DNA of 64,000 nucleotides. It comes from an uncultured Lachnospiraceae bacterium. GTDB lineage: Bacteria > Bacillota > Clostridia > Lachnospirales > Lachnospiraceae. The position numbers were made by a program, and so were the translations under genes. The stretch spans positions 55,512 to 119,511 of the forward strand of contig CAMWJF010000004.1 in assembly GCA_947174505.1 (NCBI GenBank). The letters run 5' to 3'. Below the pieces are notes generated by a model. That model was not told the origin of the DNA. It saw only the letters and a program-made list of their open reading frames with translations, and made no database searches. Shown here in pieces: positions 51,858 through 60,017 of this stretch. The stretch's first letter is position 1. The number at the start of each line of letters is the position of its first letter.

Positions 51858-53831
51858 ATGAAAAAGAATAGGAAAAAAGCGATGGTATTAGGTATGGCGG
51901 GTATTCTGCTGCTTACGGGATGCGGCGGAAACGCGGAAACCTCCGCGCCGGCGCAGGCTGATGAAATGCCGCGTCAGGAGGCGCCCGATGAGGAGGCTTG
52001 GGGGCTGTCGGACATAGACGCCGGGACAGAGGGAGAGGCAGGCGGCATGGAAAGCCCGTCAGAAATGACAGATATGTCGGAAAGTGCGGCGGCGGAAAAC
52101 AGCGCGGAGGCAACAGGCGGCGCGTTAGCCGGTGCGGCGGCGGACAGCGCCGCAGAGAGTTATGCAAAAGCTGAGGGAACGCCTGAAAGCAGTGCGGCGG
52201 AGAAAAGAGCGCAGCCCGGCAATATGGAGAACAGCCTACAGGACAGTTATGCCGATAGCGGCGGTGCAGCGGCAGATGAATGGAAGATGGCAGGCACAGG
52301 CATTGCAGATTTATATGGGGACCTGTATGCCAGAGGAGATGTCCCGGACGGTTATCTGGGTTCCTGCTATGAGTTTGATGAGGAAATCGACAGGAAAAGC
52401 GGTCAGGAAGAATACAGCAAATGGGAGGAGCAGGGGTTCTTTTCTGTGATGGCGCAGCCGCAGTCCACTTTTTCCGCGGATGTGGATACGGCTTCTTACA
52501 GCAATTTACGTCGCCTGATCCGTGAGGGTTACGATTTGGATCATCTGCCGGAAGGGGCAGTCAGGATCGAGGAGATGCTGAATTACTTTTCTTACGATTA
52601 TGAGGAACCCACGGGACAGGAACCTTTCGGGGTGACGACGCAGATTGGCCGCTGCCCATGGAATGAAGAGGCGGAGCTTCTGATGGTTGGTCTTAAGACG
52701 GAGAGTATTGATTACAGCCACGCCCCGGCATCCAATCTGGTATTTCTGCTTGATGTGTCCGGCTCCATGGGGGAGCCAGACAAGCTGCCGCTTTTGCAGG
52801 AATCCTTTGGAGAACTTACGGAGAATCTCAGCAGCAAGGACAGGATTTCCATTGTGACCTACGCCTCGGAGGATACAGTTGTGCTGCGGGGTGCAGCCGG
52901 AAGTGAAAAGCGGAAAATAAAGAAAGCGTTAAACGGTTTGAAGGCAGGCGGCGGCACCCATGGAAGCAAAGGGATAGAAACCGCTTACGCGCTGGCGGAG
53001 GAATACTTTATCAAAGGCGGTAACAACCGCATTATTCTGGCGACGGACGGCGACTTAAATATCGGTATGACCAGCGAGGAGGAACTGGAGGAACTGATCA
53101 GCGAGAAAAGGGAGTCGGGGATTTTCCTTTCGGTTCTGGGCTTTGGGACGGGTAATATCAAAGATAATAAGATGGAGACGTTAGCGGATAAGGGAAACGG
53201 CAATTATGCTTACATAGACTGCTTGCAGGAGGCAAGAAAGGTGCTTTCGGAGGAGATGACGGCCACGCTTCTGACGGTCTGTAAAGATGTGAAGTTTCAG
53301 GTGGAGTTTAATCCGGAGCTGGTAGAAGCATACCGTCTTCTGGGATATGATAACAGAGTGTTGGACAGACAGGATTTTCACGACGATACGAAGGACGGTG
53401 GGGAAATCGGAGCGGGGCACAGCGTAACCGCGCTTTATGAAATCATATTGCGGGAGCCTTTGTATCATGGCATGACGGAAAGGGAAATTGAGGATCTGAA
53501 ATACGGCAGTGAGTACAGAAAGAGGGCGGGGGAAACGCCTGTATCCAATGGCAGATACAAGGAGTGGCTGACAGTCAGCATCCGCTATAAAAAGCCCGCA
53601 GGGAACAGAAGCGAACTTCTGGAATATCCGGTTGGGTATGGCAGCTATTGCGATAAGCCTTCTGAAGATTTCCTTTTTGCCGCGGCGGTGGCGGAGTTTG
53701 GCCTGCTTGCGTCCCACAGCAGGTACCCGGAGGATGCGTCGGTAGAAAATGTAAGAAGAACGATAAAAAAGCTGGATTTAAAGGACAGTTATAAAATGGA
53801 ATTTTTGGAGCTGGTGGAGGAAGTGCAGTAG
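51858..53831 (+). CDS. vWA-domain lipoprotein (YfbK-like)
   Basis: Surface lipoprotein: signal peptide with lipobox LLLTGC (Cys22), then about 130 residues of Ala/Glu/Ser low complexity much like the extracellular linker of the preceding gene. About 180-280 is the N-terminal YfbK domain (FSADVDTASYSNLRRLI), then a von Willebrand factor A domain with an intact MIDAS (FLLDVSGSMGE, GGGTHGS, ATDGDLN), then the DUF3520-type C-terminus. 657 residues. The link with an ECF sigma and anti-sigma suggests an envelope-stress or surface-adhesion regulon; ligand unknown. Confidence 0.88.
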   Translation: MKKNRKKAMVLGMAGILLLTGCGGNAETSAPAQADEMPRQEAPDEEAWGLSDIDAGTEGEAGGMESPSEMTDMSESAAAENSAEATGGALAGAAADSAAESYAKAEGTPESSAAEKRAQPGNMENSLQDSYADSGGAAADEWKMAGTGIADLYGDLYARGDVPDGYLGSCYEFDEEIDRKSGQEEYSKWEEQGFFSVMAQPQSTFSADVDTASYSNLRRLIREGYDLDHLPEGAVRIEEMLNYFSYDYEEPTGQEPFGVTTQIGRCPWNEEAELLMVGLKTESIDYSHAPASNLVFLLDVSGSMGEPDKLPLLQESFGELTENLSSKDRISIVTYASEDTVVLRGAAGSEKRKIKKALNGLKAGGGTHGSKGIETAYALAEEYFIKGGNNRIILATDGDLNIGMTSEEELEELISEKRESGIFLSVLGFGTGNIKDNKMETLADKGNGNYAYIDCLQEARKVLSEEMTATLLTVCKDVKFQVEFNPELVEAYRLLGYDNRVLDRQDFHDDTKDGGEIGAGHSVTALYEIILREPLYHGMTEREIEDLKYGSEYRKRAGETPVSNGRYKEWLTVSIRYKKPAGNRSELLEYPVGYGSYCDKPSEDFLFAAAVAEFGLLASHSRYPEDASVENVRRTIKKLDLKDSYKMEFLELVEEVQ

Positions 53832-53871
53832 AAATGGAATCAACTGCAATATTTTAGGTACAGCCTGTGCA

Positions 53872-53912
53872 TAAAAACAGCAGGACGGGTTTGGAACACC
53901 GTCCTGCCGTTT
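53872..53912. terminator. shared terminator of the vWA and hsp20 genes
   Basis: 9-bp stem GCAGGACGG/CCGTCCTGC; the T-run is best on the minus strand (TGTTTTTAT), for hsp20. Confidence 0.8.
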
Positions 53913-53939
53913 CCGTGTTGTGGGTAAAGATTCCGGTAA

Positions 53940-54392
53940 TTATTTTACTTCAATCCGCTTTACTTCCTCCCTGGCGGCAAGCTCCTTCTTGGGGAATTTT
54001 ACCTCCAGAATGCCGTTATTGTAGGAGGCGTCAATGTCGCCCGGATCCACATCGTTGACGCGGAAACTCCGGGAGTAGGAGCTGTAATACCGCTCCCTTC
54101 GGATGTATTTATCCTTGCTTTCCTCGTTTTTCTCCTCCTTGTGGGATGCGGAGATGGTCAACAGGTTATCCTTTAAGTCGATGTTAATGTCCGACTTGTC
54201 AAAGCCCGGCAGCTCCGCCTGTAAAAGGTAGCTGTCGCCCTGATCGATCACATCGGTTTTGAAGGCGTCAAAGGTGGCCAGCTCGTTGTTTCCCCAGAAA
54301 TTCTTGAAGGCATCGTCGAATATCCTGTCGAAAGGGTCGTCGTAGAATGCGGGTTTATAGTTACGGTTGTTGAATAATGCAGGTCTTAACAT
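53940..54392 (-). CDS. Hsp20/alpha-crystallin small heat shock protein
   Basis: ATP-independent holdase chaperone, 150 residues. N-terminal arm MLRPALFNNRNYKPAFYDDPFDRIFDD, alpha-crystallin domain about 42-142 (FKTDVIDQGDSYLLQAELPGFDKSDINIDLKDNLLTISASH, then GILEVKFPKKE). AAGGAGG 6 bases before ATG. No CIRCE (HrcA) or CtsR site was found upstream, so its heat control is not visible. Confidence 0.95.
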   Translation of the reverse strand: MLRPALFNNRNYKPAFYDDPFDRIFDDAFKNFWGNNELATFDAFKTDVIDQGDSYLLQAELPGFDKSDINIDLKDNLLTISASHKEEKNEESKDKYIRRERYYSSYSRSFRVNDVDPGDIDASYNNGILEVKFPKKELAAREEVKRIEVK

Positions 54393-54691
54393 AAGAATCC
54401 CTCCTTGTTAAAAGATTGTGACAGTGTAATATATTTCGGGAGAACGTGAAGCATTCTTTGAATCGAGTGCGTAGTCACCCGCTTTGCTAACAGTATGACC
54501 AAATTGGCAGATTCGATTCCATTTGGCATCTGCTGTTTGTTTATATATGTTATACAACTAATAGAACAAAAAAGCAATGAAGGATAAATAAACTGTTTGT
54601 TAAGAGTTTATAAACTGGTTATGGAGATGTATAATGGTGCAAGAAGGGGCAAAAGCGGTAAAGGAATATTCTATTGGGGAGGGAGATTTGT
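54393..54691. other. intergenic region between hsp20 and the isomerase-like gene
   Basis: About 300 bases, AT-rich near 54540-54640. It must hold two divergent promoters. Nothing else is supportable: no hairpin terminator, no ORF with a ribosome site. Confidence 0.5.
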
Positions 54692-55480
54692 ATGGATTTT
54701 GGAATGCCTACACTGATTGAGAACAGGAAACTGGAGGAAAATATTTCTCTTTGTAAGGAGCTGGGACTGCAGTTTGTTGAGCTGAACATGAATTTCCCGA
54801 TGTACCAGATTCCGCAGCTGGAAGAAACGGTATATCTGAAAGAGCAGGCGCGGGAGAATGATATTTATTTCACAATCCATCTGGACGAAAACCTGAATGT
54901 CTGTGATTTCAATCCACTGGTAGCGGACGCTTATATGAGGACGACAGAGCGGGCAATTAAGGCTGCGGGGGAATTTGGCGCACCGCTTTTAAACATGCAT
55001 ATGAATCACGGTATTTATGTCACGCTGCCCGACAGAAAGGTGTGGCTGTTCGGGGAATACCGGGAGCCGTATATGGCGGCGGTACGCAGATTCCGGGAAA
55101 TGTGCGAGAAAACGGCAGGAGACTCCGGCGTTAAGATATGTATTGAAAATACCGATGGCTATCAGGATTTTGAGAAGGAGGCCATCGACTACTTATTGGA
55201 GAGTGAAATGTTTGCGCTGACTTGGGATATCGGACACTCCCATGCATGTGACAATGTGGATGAGGCTTTTCTGATGGGGCGGAAGGACAGACTGTATCAT
55301 TTCCATATCCATGATGCGCAGGGAACCGGGAACCACCGGACGCTTGGGTCTGGGGAAATCAATCTGGCACAGCGGATCGGGCTGGCGCAGGATGGTGGCT
55401 GCCGGTGCGTGGTGGAGACAAAAACGATTGCGGCGCTGCGGCAGTCTGTGACATGGCTCAGGGCTAAGGGGTATCTGTGA
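54692..55480 (+). CDS. sugar phosphate isomerase/epimerase family protein (xylose-isomerase-like TIM barrel)
   Basis: AP-endonuclease-2/xylose-isomerase-like TIM barrel of 262 residues: VELNMNFPMYQIPQL, FTIHLDENLNVCDF, CIENTDGYQDF, LTWDIGHSHACDNVDEAFL, YHFHIHDAQGTGNHRTLGSGEIN. Metal-site residues (Glu, Asp-His, His) are kept. The substrate is unknown: isomerisation of a keto-sugar or DNA-type endonuclease activity are the family possibilities. Track start TTG 54674 overlaps the ribosome site; ATG 54692 follows GGGAGGGAG. Stands alone. Confidence 0.87.
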   Translation: MDFGMPTLIENRKLEENISLCKELGLQFVELNMNFPMYQIPQLEETVYLKEQARENDIYFTIHLDENLNVCDFNPLVADAYMRTTERAIKAAGEFGAPLLNMHMNHGIYVTLPDRKVWLFGEYREPYMAAVRRFREMCEKTAGDSGVKICIENTDGYQDFEKEAIDYLLESEMFALTWDIGHSHACDNVDEAFLMGRKDRLYHFHIHDAQGTGNHRTLGSGEINLAQRIGLAQDGGCRCVVETKTIAALRQSVTWLRAKGYL

Positions 55481-55511
55481 TTTTCGCGGCGGACTTCCAC
55501 TGCACGGGGCA

Positions 55512-55541
55512 TAAAAAGGGCAGGCGCAAACGGCCTGCCCT
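55512..55541 (-). terminator. terminator of the His-less HPr-like gene
   Basis: 9-bp stem AGGGCAGGC/GCCTGCCCT with TTTTTAT on the minus strand. Confidence 0.85.
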
Positions 55542-55547
55542 ACATGT

Positions 55548-55775
55548 TTAACAATATATAAAGGGAGTTAATTTCTCCCTGATCCCCTCATCGTCCGAAT
55601 CGTAAGTGAGCTGAAGCGGACGGGTCAGATCAAGCGCCATCACGCCGAGAATGGATTTGGCGTCTACGACTCTTCGGCCTTCCCCCAGATTGAAGCACGA
55701 ATCAATCTTATCAATTACATCCACAAACCTTCTGATCTGATTCACATCATTGAATTTGACATTTACCTGCTGCAT
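55548..55775 (-). CDS. HPr/Crh-like protein lacking the active-site histidine
   Basis: 75 residues. VDAKSILGVMALDLTRPLQLTYDS matches the HPr region around regulatory Ser46 (KSIMGVMSL), while the GIHARPA segment with phospho-His15 is replaced by VNQIRRF. This is the same loss as in Bacillus Crh, which takes no part in sugar transport but acts with CcpA when phosphorylated on Ser46. The C-terminus is short. Strong ribosome site AAGGAGG before ATG. A role in carbon catabolite control is inferred. A more decayed relative is at 15269-15511. Confidence 0.8.
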   Translation of the reverse strand: MQQVNVKFNDVNQIRRFVDVIDKIDSCFNLGEGRRVVDAKSILGVMALDLTRPLQLTYDSDDEGIREKLTPFIYC

Positions 55776-56063
55776 AATCTCATTTCCTCCTTAATCATTA
55801 TTGATGACTGAAAAATAGAATAATCAATGATTTACAAATCAATACCGATTAACAGCAATTCCCCTATATGCAGAATTCCCTGACAACACATCCGTTAGTT
55901 TGTCGTTTGTTTTTCGTATGAGCCTCCTTTCTCTGCGAAAATATAATTGATATTTCGTGAGAATATAATATATGCCGCTTTTTAAAATGTAAATAGGCGG
56001 AATCAACAAACTTTTAAAGGATATATTATACAGTATGCCCAGAAAAATGAAGATAAAACAGCA
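55776..56063. other. intergenic region without recognisable genes
   Basis: About 290 AT-rich bases upstream of the HPr-like gene and downstream of rubredoxin. An 80-codon minus-strand frame (55839-56081) starts inside the rubredoxin terminator and is not a gene. The promoter of the HPr-like gene should be here but no clear boxes were picked. Confidence 0.5.
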
Positions 56064-56096
56064 CAAAAAAGGACGTCCCATGTCGGGACGTCCTTG
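56064..56096 (-). terminator. terminator of rubredoxin
   Basis: 11-bp perfect stem AAGGACGTCCC/GGGACGTCCTT, loop ATGTC, with T6 on the minus strand. Confidence 0.9.
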
Positions 56097-56108
56097 CCAA
56101 TGCGATAT

Positions 56109-56282
56109 TTAGTTGTAATTTTCAATGACCGGCTGGAACATATCCTTGGTCACACCGCAGAGGGGGCAGCACCAGTCTGCCGGAAGATCTTCAAATGCTG
56201 TGCCGGGCTTAATGCCGTGCTCCGGATCACCCTTCTCGGGATCATATGTATAGCCACAGGGATTGCAGAAATATTTTTTCAT
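56109..56282 (-). CDS. rubredoxin
   Basis: 57 residues, too short for the ORF track. [49 protein letters not shown] has both CxxCG knuckles that bind one iron. Electron carrier that feeds rubrerythrin and related peroxide reductases in anaerobes; the rubrerythrin gene lies 110 bases upstream on the same strand. GGAAATAGCT gives a moderate ribosome site. Ends in a strong terminator. Confidence 0.96.
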   Translation of the reverse strand: MKKYFCNPCGYTYDPEKGDPEHGIKPGTAFEDLPADWCCPLCGVTKDMFQPVIENYN

Positions 56283-56392
56283 AGCTATTTCCTTTCTTAT
56301 CTGTTAGTTTATTTATATGTTATCTTTGTGGTATAGATACGGGGATTTGGCTTTTGGGCGTCATCCCCGCAGATGTTTCTGAAAATAGCGGC

Positions 56393-56932
56393 TTAGCTGA
56401 AATATCTCTTAAGCAGTCCTTCAAACGCCTTGCCGTGTCTGGCTTCGTCGCGGGCCATCTCATGCACGGTGTCATGGATTGCATCAAGGTTAGCTGCCTT
56501 CGCGCGCTTTGCAAGATCAAACTTACCTGCGGTTGCGCCGTTTTCCGCTTCCACTCTCATCTCCAGATTCTTCTTGGTGGAATCGGTTACTACTTCGCCG
56601 AGCAGCTCCGCGAACTTAGCGGCATGCTCTGCCTCTTCCCATGCAGCCTTCTCCCAGTACAGGCCGATCTCGGGATAGCCTTCTCTGTGAGCAACTCTCG
56701 CCATAGCAAGGTACATGCCAACCTCGGTGCACTCGCCGTTGAAGTTTGCTCTCAGGTCAGCCATGATATCCTCGCTGGCACCCTGTGCTACGCCTACCAC
56801 ATGCTCTGCAGCCCACTCCATTGCGCCGCTCTGTGCTGTAAACTTTTCAGCCGGTGCATTACACTGAGGGCATTTCTCCGGTGCAGAATCTCCTTCGTGA
56901 ACATAACCGCATACCTGACATACAAATTTCAT
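56393..56932 (-). CDS. reverse rubrerythrin (NADH/rubredoxin-dependent peroxidase)
   Basis: Reduces hydrogen peroxide in anaerobes. The order is reversed relative to classic rubrerythrin: an N-terminal rubredoxin-like domain ([22 protein letters not shown], 4 Cys) followed by the four-helix ferritin-like di-iron domain ([45 protein letters not shown]). 179 residues, as in clostridial revRbr. AAAAGGAGATCACAGT before ATG. A palindrome overlapping its likely -10 suggests peroxide control by the PerR-type gene next to it. Confidence 0.95.
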   Translation of the reverse strand: MKFVCQVCGYVHEGDSAPEKCPQCNAPAEKFTAQSGAMEWAAEHVVGVAQGASEDIMADLRANFNGECTEVGMYLAMARVAHREGYPEIGLYWEKAAWEEAEHAAKFAELLGEVVTDSTKKNLEMRVEAENGATAGKFDLAKRAKAANLDAIHDTVHEMARDEARHGKAFEGLLKRYFS

Positions 56933-56963
56933 ACTGTGATCTCCTTTTCTTTTTTGATATTTT

Positions 56964-56982
56964 CACCCATAAATTATGGGTG
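56964..56982. promoter_or_regulatory. palindromic operator of reverse rubrerythrin (PerR/Fur-type candidate)
   Basis: CACCCATAA-A-TTATGGGTG, perfect 9-1-9. The 9-1-9 symmetry with an ATAA/TTAT core resembles Fur/PerR boxes. On the minus strand TTTACA lies about 15 bases before TAATTT, which the palindrome covers, so a bound repressor would block the promoter. Confidence 0.65.
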
Positions 56983-57022
56983 TATTAGCATTGTAAATAG
57001 TTAGTACAACAAAAAAATAAAA

Positions 57023-57433
57023 TTATGCATCCCGTTCGGAAATATCGGCGGAATGATTCAGGCAGTCACGGCAAAGTCCATAAAAATATGTGGACTGTCT
57101 ATCGATTCTGCCATCAAATTTCTTCCGTGCGTCAGCAAGCATGTCCTCCATGCAGTCAAGCGGCAGATCCGTCACGCAGCCACAGCCTGAACAGATGAAG
57201 TGACAGTGCCGGGAAGTATCCGCGTCAAAGCGATCTACGCCGTCGCCTACCTGTAATCTCTGTATTTCGCCCCTGTTGGTGAGAAGCGTCAGATTCCGGT
57301 AGACGGTTCCCAGACTGATATTCGGATATTCCTGCCTGACATTCTGGTACACAACATCAGCGGTGGGATGATCCTTGCGGCTCATAAGAAAGTTATAAAT
57401 AACTTGCCGCTGTCGACTGTATTTCACCGCCAT
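57023..57433 (-). CDS. perR: Fur-family regulator, probable PerR
   Basis: Metal-dependent peroxide sensor/repressor, 136 residues. Winged helix about 1-80 (YSRQRQVIYNFLMSRKDHPTADVVYQNVRQEYPNISLGTVYRNLTLL); the metal-sensing part has DRFDADTSRHCHFICSGCGCVTDL and a second pair, CRDC. His and Asp residues for the PerR metal site are kept. GGAGGAATTGCC before ATG. It lies beside reverse rubrerythrin and rubredoxin, its expected targets. PerR versus Fur or Zur is judged from this setting. Confidence 0.88.
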   Translation of the reverse strand: MAVKYSRQRQVIYNFLMSRKDHPTADVVYQNVRQEYPNISLGTVYRNLTLLTNRGEIQRLQVGDGVDRFDADTSRHCHFICSGCGCVTDLPLDCMEDMLADARKKFDGRIDRQSTYFYGLCRDCLNHSADISERDA

Positions 57434-57655
57434 GGCAATTCCTCCTGGTCCGTCATATCCTCTGTCATTCTAAAACTAGGAATCATTACTGATTTACAGT
57501 CCATTATAGCAGATGGACAGGGTGTGTCAATTAGATTTTTTAAATTTATAAATTTTTTATAAGATTATCGGAGATGTTTTATTTTCAGCTTTGCAAATTG
57601 TGGTATCATAGTGTGAGAGGTACTTCTAGCACTCAGCAGCGGCGGCTGCATCGCA

Positions 57656-57739
57656 AAGTCAGCATAGCTGACTTGGAAGTTCCAGATTTGCTTCGCAAAT
57701 CACGTTCACTCAGGAGAATGCCGGAAGTGCGCATTCTCC
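57656..57739 (+). repeat. three perfect hairpins upstream of the sensor kinase gene
   Basis: AAGTCAGC/GCTGACTT with loop ATA (57656-57674), GATTTGC/GCAAATC with loop TTC (57685-57701), and GGAGAATGC/GCATTCTCC with a 9-base loop (57713-57739). No T-run follows any of them, so they are not ordinary terminators. They share the ATGCCGGA motif with the array at 24107-24310, which suggests one family of palindromic elements. The rest of the gap 57434-57655 holds the perR promoter region and nothing else clear. Confidence 0.6.
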
Positions 57740-57793
57740 GCACTAATCAGGAATCATGCATATATGGGCGGAACGCAGAAAGAGGGTTTTTAG

Positions 57794-59275
57794 GTGAAAT
57801 TTAGAACAAGGCTGCTGATTACGTCAGTGACGATGGTGGTGCTGCCGCTTTTGCTGACTTGCGCCGCGCTTCTGGTGGTTGGCAGCCATATTGAGGATGC
57901 GGAGAAGCCGTTGGGTTTTTTTGACAGGGACAATGCCTCGTATATTTACACAATAGAAAATTACAGCCGCATTTCAGAGGAAGTGCTGGAGAAGGTAAGG
58001 CAGCAGATTAAGGAAGATCCTTCCCGGCTGGAGGATATGGCCTATCTGGATGAGATTACATTGGATTTGAGGGATAAGTCTTCTTATATCATAGTCAGAA
58101 AGGACGATACGCTTTTTTATACCGGCAATCACAACGCCGCCAAAAAGATTTTTCCCGCTCTGCCTGAATACGGTAATGAAATGCCAGGTTCGGAGGCGGG
58201 CTACTATTATAACGATATCAAAAAACTTGTGAAGGAAGTGGATTTCCGTTTTACTGACGGCAGCGAGGGAAGCTTTTTTGTGATTACAAGCGTCAGCTCC
58301 CTGTTTTCCAGAAAAACGCTTCATAAGATGGCGTTTGCTTTTTTTCTGGTATTGGTTTTCACCAGTCTCTTGCTGACCCGGGGAATTCAAAGAGGCATTT
58401 TTACGCCGATCAATCAGTTAAATACGGCGATGCAGAACATTGCCGAGGGCAATCTGGAATACATGCTGACCACGGAAGAAAAGGGCGAGATCGGCGAGCT
58501 TTACCGAAATTATGAGGATATGCGGCTGCGGCTGAAGGAGTCTTTGGATGAGAAGTTTGAGCATGAGAAAAAAAACCGGGAGCTGATCAGTAATATTTCC
58601 CATGATCTGAAAACGCCCATTACCGCGGTCAAGGGTTATGTGGAGGGCATCATGGACGGGGTGGCGGACACGCCCGAGAAGATGGATAAATATATTAAAA
58701 CCATCTACAATAAAGCCAACGACATGGACCGCCTGATTAATGAGCTGACCACCTATTCCGGCATTGATAATAACCGGATTCCCTATAATTTCCACCGCAT
58801 CAATGTGGCAGACTATTTCGGGGACTGTGTGGAGGAAGTGGGATTGGATCTGGAGTCAAAGAACATCCAGTTGAACTACGAGGATCTGGTGGAGCCATCC
58901 ACGCAGATCATTGCCGACCCGGAGCAGCTTAAACGGGTTATCAATAATATCATTGGCAACAGCATAAAATATCTGGATAAAGAGAAGGGTGTCATTGACA
59001 TCCGCATTCTGGACGAGGTGGATTCCATCCGCGTAGAAATCGAGGACAACGGTAAGGGCATAGCGGCCAAAGATCTGCCGAATATATTTGAGCGGTTTTA
59101 CAGGACGGACGCATCCCGTAATTCCTCGCAGGGTGGCAGCGGAATCGGGCTGTCCATCGTGAAGAAGATCATAGAAGACCACGGCGGCTACATTTGGGCC
59201 ACCAGCAAGGAAAATGAAGGCACCTGTATGCATTTTGTGATAAGGAAATGGCTTAGTGAGGCGGAAAAGGGCTGA
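57794..59275 (+). CDS. sensor histidine kinase
   Basis: Membrane sensor, 493 residues. Membrane helices about 8-30 and 179-196 frame an outside domain of about 145 residues. HAMP about 197-250, then H-box SNISHDLKTPITAVKGYVEG with His270, N-box NNIIGNSIKYLDKEKG, and G-boxes DNGKGI and GGSGIGLSIVKKI. GTG start with AAAGAGGG upstream. The downstream response regulator follows by 16 bases. Signal unknown; the order kinase first, regulator second, with the large sensor loop fits an envelope or nutrient sensor. Confidence 0.94.
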   Translation: MKFRTRLLITSVTMVVLPLLLTCAALLVVGSHIEDAEKPLGFFDRDNASYIYTIENYSRISEEVLEKVRQQIKEDPSRLEDMAYLDEITLDLRDKSSYIIVRKDDTLFYTGNHNAAKKIFPALPEYGNEMPGSEAGYYYNDIKKLVKEVDFRFTDGSEGSFFVITSVSSLFSRKTLHKMAFAFFLVLVFTSLLLTRGIQRGIFTPINQLNTAMQNIAEGNLEYMLTTEEKGEIGELYRNYEDMRLRLKESLDEKFEHEKKNRELISNISHDLKTPITAVKGYVEGIMDGVADTPEKMDKYIKTIYNKANDMDRLINELTTYSGIDNNRIPYNFHRINVADYFGDCVEEVGLDLESKNIQLNYEDLVEPSTQIIADPEQLKRVINNIIGNSIKYLDKEKGVIDIRILDEVDSIRVEIEDNGKGIAAKDLPNIFERFYRTDASRNSSQGGSGIGLSIVKKIIEDHGGYIWATSKENEGTCMHFVIRKWLSEAEKG

Positions 59276-59291
59276 GAGAAAGGACAGAACA

Positions 59292-59981
59292 GTGAGTAAA
59301 ATTTTAATTGTGGAAGATGAAGAGGCAATCGCGGATCTGGAAAAGGATTATCTGGAGCTGAGTGACTTTGAGGTGACAATTGAAAATACCGGGGATAAAG
59401 GGCTGGAAGCGGCTCTTTCGGGAAGCTTTGATCTTGTAATTCTGGATCTGATGCTGCCGGGAGTCGACGGTTTTGAAGTCTGCAAGCGGATTCGGGAAGA
59501 GAAGAATATCCCGATTATCATGGTGTCTGCAAAGAAGGATGACATTGATAAGATCAGGGGCCTTGGACTTGGTGCGGACGATTATATGACAAAGCCTTTC
59601 AGCCCGTCGGAGCTTGTGGCCAGAGTGAAGGCGCATATGGCGCGCTATGACAGGCTGGTAGGCAGCAACCAGAAGGTCAATGATATCATAGAGATCCGCG
59701 GACTTAAGATTGATAAGACGGCAAGAAGGGTTTATGTGGACGGGGAGGAGAGGGTCTTTACTACAAAGGAGTTTGACCTGCTGACTTTTCTTGCGGAGAA
59801 TCCCAACCATGTGTACTCAAAGGAAGAGCTGTTCCGTGAAATCTGGGATATGGATTCCATTGGTGATATTGCCACTGTCACCGTACACATCAAGAAAATC
59901 CGCGAGAAGATTGAATTTGACACCGCGAAGCCGCAGTATATTGAAACCATCTGGGGTATCGGGTACCGGTTCAAGATCTGA
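59292..59981 (+). CDS. OmpR/PhoB-family response regulator
   Basis: 229 residues. Receiver with ED at 9-10, Asp52 in LVILDLMLPG, and the Lys in DYMTKPFSP. Winged helix with REIWDMDSIGDIATVTVHIKKIREKIEF and a final IETIWGIGYRFKI. The track start 59256 lies inside the kinase gene; GTG 59292 after AAAGGA is preferred and starts MSKILIVEDEE. Partner of the kinase before it. Confidence 0.95.
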   Translation: MSKILIVEDEEAIADLEKDYLELSDFEVTIENTGDKGLEAALSGSFDLVILDLMLPGVDGFEVCKRIREEKNIPIIMVSAKKDDIDKIRGLGLGADDYMTKPFSPSELVARVKAHMARYDRLVGSNQKVNDIIEIRGLKIDKTARRVYVDGEERVFTTKEFDLLTFLAENPNHVYSKEELFREIWDMDSIGDIATVTVHIKKIREKIEFDTAKPQYIETIWGIGYRFKI

Positions 59982-60017
59982 CGCGCTGGCAATGGGCAGT
60001 GCGGAATAGGGGAAAAT

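Noticed and set aside
54440-54510. CIRCE-like GAGTGC and GCTAA pieces upstream of hsp20
   Set aside because: The order and spacing do not fit TTAGCACTC-N9-GAGTGCTAA; no CtsR repeat either.
55839-56081. 80-codon minus-strand frame downstream of rubredoxin
   Set aside because: Starts inside the rubredoxin terminator stem and has no ribosome site.
57574-57804. 76-codon frame through the second hairpin array
   Set aside because: Composed of the palindromes; no ribosome site and overlaps the kinase start.
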